From an uncultured Clostridia bacterium (GTDB lineage Bacteria; Bacillota; Clostridia; TANB77; CAG-508): a stretch of DNA of 7,934 nucleotides. The translations under genes and the position numbers were made by a program. Every line of letters begins with the position of its first letter. Position 1 is the first letter of the stretch. Shown one piece after another: positions 1 through 5,658 of the stretch. The stretch is from NCBI GenBank assembly GCA_934141445.1, contig CAKPCF010000035.1:1-7934 (forward strand), read 5' to 3'. Under the pieces are notes generated by a model. It was not told the DNA's origin, searched no databases, and worked only from the letters and a program-made list of their open reading frames with translations.

Positions 1-70
1 GGTTAATTAGAGTTGTTTTTCCAGCTCCTAAATAACCTGTAAGTAATGTGATTGGAACAATTTTATTCAT
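1..70 (-). CDS. G3E-family (CobW/COG0523) GTPase, N-terminal fragment
   Basis: Only the first 23 codons lie in the window; the gene continues past position 1. Read leftward from the ATG at 70-68, the peptide has a short basic start, a hydrophobic strand (IVPITLLTGYLG) and a Walker A P-loop, GYLGAGKTT, at about residues 12-20. The ITLLTGYLGAGKTTL pattern at the extreme N terminus is diagnostic of G3E GTPases of the CobW/YjiA/ZNG1 group, cytosolic proteins that deliver zinc, cobalt or related metals to client enzymes. A strong ribosome site (GGAGGAG) lies 5-7 bases upstream. The gene begins 23 bases after the flippase stop, so it is probably cotranscribed with the flippase and the metal permease. 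The subfamily and client cannot be told, because the CxCC metal motif and the C-terminal domain are outside. Ni-directed relatives (HypB, UreG) are less likely given this N terminus. Confidence 0.9.
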   Translation of the reverse strand, partial: MNKIVPITLLTGYLGAGKTTLIN

Positions 71-93
71 TATTTTCTCCTCCTATAATAAAC

Positions 94-1545
94 TTATTTA
101 ACTTCTTGTTTTAAAAATCTTTCTTTTATCTTATTTATAAAATAATATACATAGTCTTCTTTTAATAAAATTAGTGCACCCATATAAATAATTACACCTA
201 TTACAACTTGTAATATAATTGAAGCAATACCACTAGCTACAATAAATTGACTCAAAGTACAAGCTATAAACATAATTACACTTGCGATTAAATATTTGTA
301 AGTATATTTTAAAACTTCCATAAAACTAATATCATTTCTTATTGCATAGAATTGCATTCCATCCACTATAACTTGTGAAAGAACTGTTGCAATTGACGCT
401 CCAATAGATGCAAATTTAGAAATTAGTATATAATTTAATACAAAATTAAATACTGTTCCTACAACAATTGAAATTGTATATTCCTTTTGTCTTTTAGTTG
501 GTAGTAAATATTGTGTGCCTATTACATTTGCGACTCCCATCAATAAAATTATTGGTGATATTATTTTTATTAAAATAACTACTTTATCATATCCAAGTCC
601 GAAAAAGATTGGAACAAAAGCTTTGGCTATACTAGATATACCAAACATCATTGGAAAACTTAAGAAAAATACAAAATGAAATGAATTTTTCATATATGCT
701 TTTACTTTTTCTTTATCTCCACTTGCAAAAGTACTTGCCATTCTTGGAATCATAACAGTTCCTAATGATGTAACAATTGTAAGTAATAATCTCGTGACCT
801 TTTGAGCCTGTTCATAATATCCTGTTTCTGCTTTATCTGATATTATTTTTCCTATCATAGTTGTATCTAACATTTTATACAATTGATTTGAAATTTGTGG
901 TACAAATAATAATAGTATTTGAGGTATTTGTGTTATAATATCTATATTTTTAACTTCAATACCTTTCAAGTATTTAGGTAAATATAACCATAAAGACAAA
1001 TTACCAACTAAATCAGCTAAAGAATAAATGAAAATAAATTTGTTTAAATCCTGTGGTTCTTTTACAAATATGAATATACAACTTACACTAACAACTCTAA
1101 CTAAGATATTTCTTATTACTGTTTTTTTGAATTCTTCTAATCCTTGGAAAAACCAGCTTATATCAAAAGCTGCAGCAATAAGTTCTAATAATAAGATTGT
1201 ATAATATTGGCTATATTCTCCTTTTCTCATAAAGAATAAATAATATACAATTATAGAAATCGCCATTGTAATAAATCTAAAAATTATAATTTCTATAAAT
1301 ATCTTTTTTCTTTTTTCTTTATTATCTTGTGCATAAGCAATTTCTCTTTGCCCATATAAAGCTACACCAAGTGAACCAAAAAGTATAAAATATGTTGCAA
1401 TTGAAAATGTATATCCATATATACCTGTACCTGTTGCTCCTAAAACTCTTGCTAAATATGGTGTAGTAACAATTGGTAATATAAGAGTTAAAATTTGATA
1501 GCTTAAATTATATATATAATTTTTTAAAATACTTTTCTTTCCCAC
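94..1545 (-). CDS. Wzx/RfbX-type polysaccharide flippase (MOP superfamily)
   Basis: The gene encodes a 483-residue integral membrane protein, the usual length for O-antigen/teichoic-type flippases (COG2244, Polysacc_synt PF01943), which move lipid-linked oligosaccharides across the cytoplasmic membrane. The N terminus is typical of the family: a short basic stretch, then NYIYNLSYQILTLILPIVTT, PYLARVLG, and a G-x-G-I-Y-G-Y segment near residues 40-45. About 12-14 hydrophobic helices follow, with basic cytoplasmic loops such as DNKEKRKK near residue 75 and PTKRQKEY near residue 350. The start is GTG at 1545-1543, 6 bases after AGGAG. An overlapping ATG at 1547 is out of frame and hits a stop after seven codons. 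The gene lies 25 bases downstream of the metal permease and 23 bases upstream of the G3E GTPase, so it sits inside an otherwise metal-related operon. No glycosyltransferase or polymerase gene is nearby. The family is clear; the substrate is not. Confidence 0.92.
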   Translation of the reverse strand: MGKKSILKNYIYNLSYQILTLILPIVTTPYLARVLGATGTGIYGYTFSIATYFILFGSLGVALYGQREIAYAQDNKEKRKKIFIEIIIFRFITMAISIIVYYLFFMRKGEYSQYYTILLLELIAAAFDISWFFQGLEEFKKTVIRNILVRVVSVSCIFIFVKEPQDLNKFIFIYSLADLVGNLSLWLYLPKYLKGIEVKNIDIITQIPQILLLFVPQISNQLYKMLDTTMIGKIISDKAETGYYEQAQKVTRLLLTIVTSLGTVMIPRMASTFASGDKEKVKAYMKNSFHFVFFLSFPMMFGISSIAKAFVPIFFGLGYDKVVILIKIISPIILLMGVANVIGTQYLLPTKRQKEYTISIVVGTVFNFVLNYILISKFASIGASIATVLSQVIVDGMQFYAIRNDISFMEVLKYTYKYLIASVIMFIACTLSQFIVASGIASIILQVVIGVIIYMGALILLKEDYVYYFINKIKERFLKQEVK

Positions 1546-1570
1546 ATTTTTCTCCTGTATTTATATAAAT

Positions 1571-2473
1571 TTATAACATAAACAATGCTGAAATTCCTGA
1601 CAGTTCAATTAAAATACCAGTAATCACTCCTATTGCATAAAGTAATGCCGTTACTTTTAAATTTTCTTTTATATTATCATTTATCTTAAATAATACTAAT
1701 AAACCAACACCTGCACCAACTAGAAGTCCAGACATCATAGCTCCAAGAGAAATTACATTTTTTAAATATAGTTCTGTTATAACTACTGATGCTGCACAAT
1801 TTGGAACTAGTCCAACAATTCCAGCAAGTAATTCTCCAATTATAGGCTTATTTAAAATGAAGTTTGCAAGTGTATCTTCTCCAACAAAATGGAAGAATGT
1901 ATTTAATAAGAAAGATGTAATATAAATAAATAAAAATATATTTAAAGAATGTTTTAATGCTGATGTAAAAATATTCTTCTCATTGCAATTACAATGTTCA
2001 TGTTCACATAAGTGAGCAATTTCATCTGAATGTTCATGTTCTTCATGTTTTGTATTGTGTGATGCATCTTTTTTCTTCTCAAATATTCTAATAAATAAAT
2101 CAATTATAAATCCAGCAATTACTCCTATTACCGCTTTTAAAAATAAAATCTTTAATATAAGTACAATAGAAATTTGCTCAGAAATTAGAATTGGAAGCAT
2201 TTCATCAGATGTTGACAAATAAACAGCTATAAGAGTACCTAATGTGATAATTCTTCCAACATATAAATTAGAAGCAGCTGCTGAAAATCCACATTGAGGC
2301 AATATTCCTAAAATACCACCATATAAAGGTCCTACTTTTCCTGCCTTCTTTATAGTATCTTTTGTTTTTTCGCTCATCTTATGCTCAATATATTCCATAA
2401 TTAAATATGTAATATATAAAAATGGTAATATTTTTAAAGCATCTATAGTTGTATCTAATAGTACATCTAACAT
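1571..2473 (-). CDS. Putative heavy-metal/manganese exporter, ArsP_2 family (PF11449, DUF2899)
   Basis: The gene encodes a 300-residue polytopic membrane protein built of two related halves. Each half has a G-x-L/V-G-I/L-x-P-Q/N-C loop: P59-Q60-C61-G62 within GGILGILPQCGFSAAASNLY, and P224-N225-C226-A227 within GIVGLVPNCAASVVITELY. In both, a helix and an I/V-I-T/S-L-G segment follow. An acidic STSDEMLP motif (87-94) follows the first half. This layout matches the 'putative 10TM heavy-metal exporter' family, often annotated as manganese transporter or arsenic efflux protein. The halves are joined by a cytoplasmic-type loop (about residues 132-167) with seven His and three Cys (H139, H143, H146, H148, H154, C156, H158, H160, C161, C163), a likely metal-binding or sensing segment. 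It is the first gene of a leftward operon. The ATG at 2473 has GAAAGGA 12 bases upstream, a rather long spacing. The metal specificity is not shown by the sequence. Confidence 0.85.
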   Translation of the reverse strand: MLDVLLDTTIDALKILPFLYITYLIMEYIEHKMSEKTKDTIKKAGKVGPLYGGILGILPQCGFSAAASNLYVGRIITLGTLIAVYLSTSDEMLPILISEQISIVLILKILFLKAVIGVIAGFIIDLFIRIFEKKKDASHNTKHEEHEHSDEIAHLCEHEHCNCNEKNIFTSALKHSLNIFLFIYITSFLLNTFFHFVGEDTLANFILNKPIIGELLAGIVGLVPNCAASVVITELYLKNVISLGAMMSGLLVGAGVGLLVLFKINDNIKENLKVTALLYAIGVITGILIELSGISALFML

Positions 2474-2544
2474 TTAAAAAAGCATTCCTTTCTCATCTTT
2501 TATTATAAGCATATTATTTAATCTATACTCATAAGCTATACAAT

Positions 2545-2575
2545 TTAAAAGATACATGCTAAATGTACCCTTTAA
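2545..2575 (-). promoter_or_regulatory. Leader hairpin upstream of the metal-permease operon
   Basis: In the leftward transcript, TTAAAGGGTACAT, a five-base loop (TTAGC) and ATGTATCTTTTAA form 13 continuous pairs, two of them G-U. It begins about 10 bases after the predicted -10 box, so it would sit at the very 5' end of the mRNA, or act as a near-palindromic operator in DNA. No T-run follows, so it is not an intrinsic terminator. I do not recognise a known riboswitch consensus; the conserved core of the yybP-ykoY manganese riboswitch is not evident. Confidence 0.55.
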
Positions 2576-2585
2576 CTGAGTTTAT

Positions 2586-2614
2586 AGTATATCATAAAGC
2601 TTATATTTTTGCAA
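2586..2614 (-). promoter_or_regulatory. Sigma-A-type promoter of the permease-flippase-GTPase operon
   Basis: On the minus strand TTGCAA (2614-2609) and TATACT (2591-2586) are separated by exactly 17 bases; the -10 box matches five of six consensus positions and the -35 box four. Transcription would start near 2579, giving a leader of about 105 bases before the ATG at 2473. It is the best promoter match upstream of this gene. Confidence 0.65.
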
Positions 2615-2654
2615 GCATATTATGTAATTTTGCTCATAAATCTGTTCAAAACAC

Positions 2655-2683
2655 TAGACTTTTCTGTTTTTCTATGTTATAAT
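2655..2683 (+). promoter_or_regulatory. Sigma-A-type promoter of the paralogous membrane-protein pair
   Basis: TAGACT (2655-2660) and a consensus TATAAT (2678-2683) are 17 bases apart on the plus strand. The start would be near 2690, about 78 bases before the ATG at 2768. It lies back to back with the leftward promoter at 2586-2614, so the region is a divergent promoter pair. Confidence 0.65.
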
Positions 2684-2699
2684 AATTAAGTTACTTTTT

Positions 2700-2720
2700 T
2701 AACCTCCCTTTGGGAGTTTA
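2700..2720 (+). promoter_or_regulatory. Small GC-core hairpin in the leader of the membrane-protein pair
   Basis: CTCCC (2704-2708), a three-base TTT loop and GGGAG (2712-2716) form a five-pair stem, extended past one C/T mismatch by three A-T pairs. It lies about 10 bases downstream of the predicted start. No T-tract directly follows on either strand, so a terminator is unlikely. The CCUCCC arm is complementary to Shine-Dalgarno sequences, including the GGAG at 2758-2761, so a role in translation control is conceivable but unproven. Confidence 0.4.
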
Positions 2721-2767
2721 TATATATCGAATATCCACACACAATTTACTATTGATTGGAGAACACA

Positions 2768-3223
2768 ATGAAAGATTTTAAGAAAAATTTTCGGGAACAG
2801 TTTATTGCTATATGTAAAAATGACGAAAAGTATTTAAACTTACATTTTAAATACAAATTTGTATTTTGGATTTCGTGTTTTTGCATGTGGACATTTATTG
2901 AAAACAGAAACATTATTGCTACAGTTATTGCATTTAATTTTAGCCTTGTATCTGAATTCGTACTTTGTTCAATCGATGCTATTAAGAAAGTTGATGATGA
3001 AGTTTTAAAAAAGAATAAAATCGAAGCAATCATTTTTGCAAGCAAATCAATCTGGGTGTATCCATACTTGTTTATTTTATCGCCTTTTGCTATAAAACTT
3101 GCAATGGTAAAAACTTTAAAATTGTTCATTTTCAAGTTTTTGGCTATTATGTTAATTTATTCTTTTATTATAGGAATGCTTTCTTACCTTTCGGCAAAAT
3201 ACTTTGAAAGTTTACTGAAATAA
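2768..3223 (+). CDS. Small four-helix membrane protein of unknown function (paralog A)
   Basis: I do not recognise a family. From the ATG at 2768 it encodes 151 residues; GGAG at 2758-2761 lies 6 bases upstream, so this start is preferred to the in-frame TTG at 2756, which would overlap that ribosome site. A cytoplasmic-looking N terminus contains FREQFIAICKND (residues 8-19). Then come hydrophobic segments at about 30-45 and 48-68, a charged loop (IDAIKKVDDEVLKKNK, 69-84), and hydrophobic segments at about 88-113 and 117-143. It aligns almost without gaps to the next gene: F-R-E-x-F-I-x-I-C-K-x-D at the start, and I-D...L-x-x-N-K-I/L-x-x-I-I in the central loop. The genes are 51 bases apart with no strong promoter or terminator between them, so they are probably cotranscribed. 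Opposite-strand ORFs here are shadows. Confidence 0.8.
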   Translation: MKDFKKNFREQFIAICKNDEKYLNLHFKYKFVFWISCFCMWTFIENRNIIATVIAFNFSLVSEFVLCSIDAIKKVDDEVLKKNKIEAIIFASKSIWVYPYLFILSPFAIKLAMVKTLKLFIFKFLAIMLIYSFIIGMLSYLSAKYFESLLK

Positions 3224-3274
3224 GTATTTCTACTAACAACATATTATACATACATTAAGATTGGAGAAATTATT

Positions 3275-3724
3275 ATGAACAACTTTAGAGAAACTTTTAT
3301 CGGCATTTGCAAAGATGACACTACATCTAACAAAGTATGTTGTTTCATTAAATATGTAATAGTTGCATTATTAGGAGTGCTATGTGCTTCTTACCTATGT
3401 TTAAAAATAGTTCCAGCTTTTATTACAGGTTACCTTGTTGTTGCATTAGCTACAATTTTACAGGTCATTGACTTTGTCGCTGATATTCCTAACAAGACAC
3501 TAAGAGCAAATAAGTTGAGATACATCATACTTTCTAATACTGCAGTTTGCTACTTCGTGATTTGGGCTATTCTTTTAATACCTGTTCTGTTAGTAATCCA
3601 CGCTAGTCCGTTAAACTTGTTATTTAAAAGTCTTTTATTTTGCTTTTTCATTTGGATTATAAGAAAAACATTTGCACCACTTCTTGCAAATCATTTTAAA
3701 GAGAAAATAATTTTTATCTATTAA
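3275..3724 (+). CDS. Small four-helix membrane protein of unknown function (paralog B)
   Basis: No family is recognised. It encodes 149 residues from the ATG at 3275, with GGAG 8 bases upstream. The ten bases GATTGGAGAA around the ribosome site also precede paralog A. The N terminus FRETFIGICKDD (residues 4-15) repeats the FREQFIAICKND of A. Hydrophobic segments lie at about 22-43, 45-67, 84-109 and 113-131, and the loop between the second and third (IDFVADIPNKTLRANK, 65-80) matches the equivalent loop of A at I, D, L, N and K, with a constant offset of four residues. It is richer in Cys (C12, C22, C23, C37, C42, C92, C123). The two proteins may form a heteromeric membrane complex; this is inference from pairing alone. 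A long hairpin with a T-tract begins two bases after the stop codon. Confidence 0.8.
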   Translation: MNNFRETFIGICKDDTTSNKVCCFIKYVIVALLGVLCASYLCLKIVPAFITGYLVVALATILQVIDFVADIPNKTLRANKLRYIILSNTAVCYFVIWAILLIPVLLVIHASPLNLLFKSLLFCFFIWIIRKTFAPLLANHFKEKIIFIY

Positions 3725-3726
3725 CC

Positions 3727-3796
3727 AAAGGGACAGACATCTCGTGGAGAGCAAAACACTATGTAATGCTTTCCGGCGGGATGTCTGTCCCTTTTT
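3727..3796 (+). terminator. Long palindromic hairpin with T-tract (terminator, possibly a palindromic repeat element)
   Basis: AAAGGGACAGACATC (3727-3741) and its exact reverse complement (3780-3794) form a perfect 15-bp stem. It continues inward through TCGT against GGCG (two Watson-Crick and two G-U pairs), a bulged G at 3775, and GGAGAGC (3746-3752) against GCTTTCC (3768-3774), giving about 26 pairs closed by a 15-base A-rich loop. The right arm runs into TTTTT (3792-3796), so it should terminate rightward transcription after paralog B. In the other direction only TTT follows, so it may work weakly for the leftward gene ending at 3807. About half its bases are G or C, far above the flanks, so it could instead be or derive from a REP- or MITE-like element. 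Confidence 0.75.
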
Positions 3797-3806
3797 ATAA
3801 AAAAAC

Positions 3807-4328
3807 TTATCCAACTATTCCTTTTAATAATCCAAATGATAATATCATCATAATTATACTAGCCATAAATACTCCAACTATTGTTGCTAAAAAAGATTTT
3901 TTTCTATCCATTTCTAAAACAGAAGCTATTAAAGTTCCAGTCCAAGCACCTGTACCAGGTAATGGAATTCCAACAAATAAAATTAAACCCCAATATCCAT
4001 ATTTTTCAATTTGATGTTTATGTTTTTCAACCTTTCCATCAAGCCAAGTTACTATTGAATTAAAAAATTTAACTTTGCTATTTCTCATCCAATTTAAAAT
4101 TTTATTTATGAATAATAAAATGAATGGAATTGGTAATAAATTTCCTACAATAGAAATTATATAACTTGGTATTGGATCTAATCCTAATAAAGCCGCTGCA
4201 ATTAGACCACCTCTTAATTCTAATATTGGCATTAAAGATATAATAAATACCAATAATTCTTTTCCAAAAGCCATTGCTGTTACTCCTCCAAAAGCTCCAA
4301 CAATTGCATTTACTAATTTTTCTGCCAT
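3807..4328 (-). CDS. Small multi-drug export family membrane protein (PF06695, COG2426)
   Basis: The gene encodes 173 residues, the normal family length. Recognisable family signatures are LMPILELRGGLIAAALLGL (about residues 32-50), GNLLPIPFILLFINKI (about 62-77), and KYGYWGLILFVGIPLPGTGA followed by WTG (about 109-131). These Pro/Gly-rich re-entrant-like segments with a conserved Glu-Leu-Arg-Gly recall the DedA/VTT-like fold. A charged amphipathic loop (VEKHKHQIEK, about residues 100-109) separates the two halves. The family name rests on limited data and real substrates are uncertain. The ATG at 4328 has a perfect AGGAGG ribosome site 4 bases upstream. The gene is alone in its transcription unit, with its own promoter, and converges on the paralog pair across the hairpin at 3727-3796. 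Confidence 0.88.
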   Translation of the reverse strand: MAEKLVNAIVGAFGGVTAMAFGKELLVFIISLMPILELRGGLIAAALLGLDPIPSYIISIVGNLLPIPFILLFINKILNWMRNSKVKFFNSIVTWLDGKVEKHKHQIEKYGYWGLILFVGIPLPGTGAWTGTLIASVLEMDRKKSFLATIVGVFMASIIMMILSFGLLKGIVG

Positions 4329-4384
4329 AATTCCTCCTAATATATAAAACTTAATTTAATCTCTATTCTCCATGCAAAAAAGCA

Positions 4385-4413
4385 AGAATATCCACTAAAT
4401 TTAACCTCGACAA
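4385..4413 (-). promoter_or_regulatory. Probable promoter of the small multi-drug export gene
   Basis: On the minus strand TTGTCG (4413-4408) and TATTCT (4390-4385) are 17 bases apart; each matches four of six consensus positions. The start would fall near 4378, about 50 bases before the ATG at 4328. It is a moderate match in AT-rich DNA, supported by its position. Confidence 0.45.
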
Positions 4414-4487
4414 TGCTTATATTATAAATCTAATTCCATTAGTAGTCAAACATTTTCAAAATTATCACAAAAAATATTACAAAATAT

Positions 4488-4516
4488 TTGCTATTTTATG
4501 TAAATAATGCTATAAT
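4488..4516 (+). promoter_or_regulatory. Extended -10 promoter of the MYG1-family gene
   Basis: TTGCTA (4488-4493) and TATAAT (4511-4516) are 17 bases apart, and TGC directly before the -10 box makes it an extended -10 promoter. The start would be near 4523, leaving an 80-base leader before the ATG at 4603. The leader contains two weak hairpins, AATGAA/TTCATT and GCC/GGC, but nothing I recognise as a riboswitch. A 7-bp inverted repeat, AAATATT-acaa-AATATTT (4472-4489), abuts the -35 box. Confidence 0.7.
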
Positions 4517-4602
4517 AGAATTAGTTATGCACATTGAAAATATAAATGAATATCTACAATTCATTATTAGTCGCCAAAAAGGCAGAAAGGAAATGACTTA
4601 TT

Positions 4603-5643
4603 ATGTTAAACACCTTAATTGTACTCTCTGAATCCGAATTTCGGCTTCACACACTTCGCAATTCGGAAATACCGGTTGGCTTCACACACAGTGGCAATTG
4701 TCATGCAGATGATGTGTTGGCTGCGTATTTATACAGTTTATATTGTCTGCTCGCATTAAATCAAAAAATCACGTATATTGTCCGCTTATCAGAAGCACCC
4801 AGTATGGAAGAATTAGGTATCAATGATATCGTATTCGACTTAGGAGGAAAGTTTGACAATCGAAAGTACTTCGACCATCATCAAACTGGTGGACCTGGTA
4901 TTAGCAGAAAAAATAATATTCCCTACAGTTCGGTTGGACTGATTTGGAGGAGATTTGGACACGAGATTGTTCAAAAACTTTTAAAGCTTTATCGTTTTGA
5001 AAACCTGGATGAAAACCAGATTTGGTGTTTGATTGATGGCCGGTTGATTCAGCCAATTGATGCCATTGACAATGGGCTTTCCTTAAAGGAAAGTGGTGAA
5101 CAGTCAGTCTGTAATAGACTGAGTCTTTCAAAAGTCATTGGTATGTGCAATAATACCTATCCTGGAGAAATTGCACAAGAAAATGAAAATTTCGAGTCTG
5201 CGCTTTTTATTTTTGATATCGTTTTTAATAATTTCTTCAAGGCAGCGATTTCTTCCGTTAATGCTTTCTACACAGCAAACGAAAACATTGATTTGAAGAG
5301 TTCTAACGGAAACGTGATTGTTTTCAAGGAACACCAGTCTTGGAAAGATTGGATGTTCTCCTCTGAGAACTATGACAAACTTAAAACTGTTAAGTTTGTA
5401 GCTTTCCCCAACCCTGAACGCAATGTGTTCGAATGGGTCGCTGTCTACGACAGAGTGACCGGAGAAAATCGAGCTATCGCTCCTGCTGAATGGCGTGGCA
5501 AAACGCAAGAAGAAGATGGCGAGCTGGAAAAGGTTTCTGGCGTCCCTGATGCAGTATTCTGTCATAAAGAAGGATTCATTGGAGGTGCACGAACCAAAGA
5601 AGGCTGTCTTCGGATGATTGACATCATGTTAAGGACTGGATAA
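4603..5643 (+). CDS. MYG1-family (UPF0160) DHH-like metal-dependent hydrolase
   Basis: The gene encodes 346 residues. The metal-site motifs of the MYG1 family appear in order: THSGNCHADD (28-37), FDLGG (78-82), DHH (91-93) followed by QTGG, PIDAIDNG (151-158), and a C-terminal block with FCHKEGFIGGARTKEG and downstream RMIDIML. Eukaryotic MYG1 is a 3'-5' RNA exonuclease; the bacterial role is not established, so phosphodiester hydrolysis is an inference from family. All expected acidic and His ligands seem present, so the protein is probably active and cytosolic. The start at 4603 has AAAGG about 12 bases upstream, a long spacing. The ATG at 4593 is in another frame and soon stops. About 24 residues precede the conserved core, and part of that stretch lies in a short direct repeat. 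Sampled lines are about 35-50% G+C versus about 17-30% in neighbours, suggesting horizontal acquisition. Confidence 0.9.
   Translation: MLNTLIVLSESEFRLHTLRNSEIPVGFTHSGNCHADDVLAAYLYSLYCLLALNQKITYIVRLSEAPSMEELGINDIVFDLGGKFDNRKYFDHHQTGGPGISRKNNIPYSSVGLIWRRFGHEIVQKLLKLYRFENLDENQIWCLIDGRLIQPIDAIDNGLSLKESGEQSVCNRLSLSKVIGMCNNTYPGEIAQENENFESALFIFDIVFNNFFKAAISSVNAFYTANENIDLKSSNGNVIVFKEHQSWKDWMFSSENYDKLKTVKFVAFPNPERNVFEWVAVYDRVTGENRAIAPAEWRGKTQEEDGELEKVSGVPDAVFCHKEGFIGGARTKEGCLRMIDIMLRTG
4643..4689 (+). repeat. 12-bp direct repeat in the 5' end of the MYG1-family gene
   Basis: GGCTTCACACAC occurs at 4643-4654 and again at 4678-4689, a period of 35 bases. Because 35 is not a multiple of three, the copies are read in different frames: the first contributes to R-L-H-T, the second to G-F-T-H, which starts the conserved THSG motif. 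A similar CAATTCGG/GAATTTCGG pair lies nearby. Confidence 0.6.
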
Positions 5644-5658
5644 ACGGAGGTGACTAAG

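Noticed and set aside
1525..1547. ATG overlapping the GTG start of the flippase
   Set aside because: It is out of frame with the flippase and stops after seven codons; the GTG has suitable spacing from AGGAG and gives the family-typical N terminus.
2474..2600. A known metal riboswitch (yybP-ykoY or NiCo type) in the permease leader
   Set aside because: Apart from one simple hairpin I could not find the conserved cores of these classes; the leader is short and AT-rich.
2756..2767. In-frame TTG start for membrane paralog A, adding four residues
   Set aside because: The TTG overlaps the GGAG ribosome site that correctly serves the ATG at 2768, and the paralog lacks the extra residues.
2749..3135. 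Minus-strand open frame of 128 codons antisense to membrane paralog A
   Set aside because: It lies opposite a gene with promoter, ribosome site and a clear paralog; its translation has no family resemblance and it has no upstream ribosome site.
3766..4063. Two plus-strand open frames over the small multi-drug export gene
   Set aside because: They are reverse-strand shadows of the PF06695 gene, and one would start within the hairpin at 3727-3796.
4901..5565. Two minus-strand open frames inside the MYG1-family gene
   Set aside because: The plus-strand frame carries all MYG1 catalytic motifs; the antisense products show no domain pattern.
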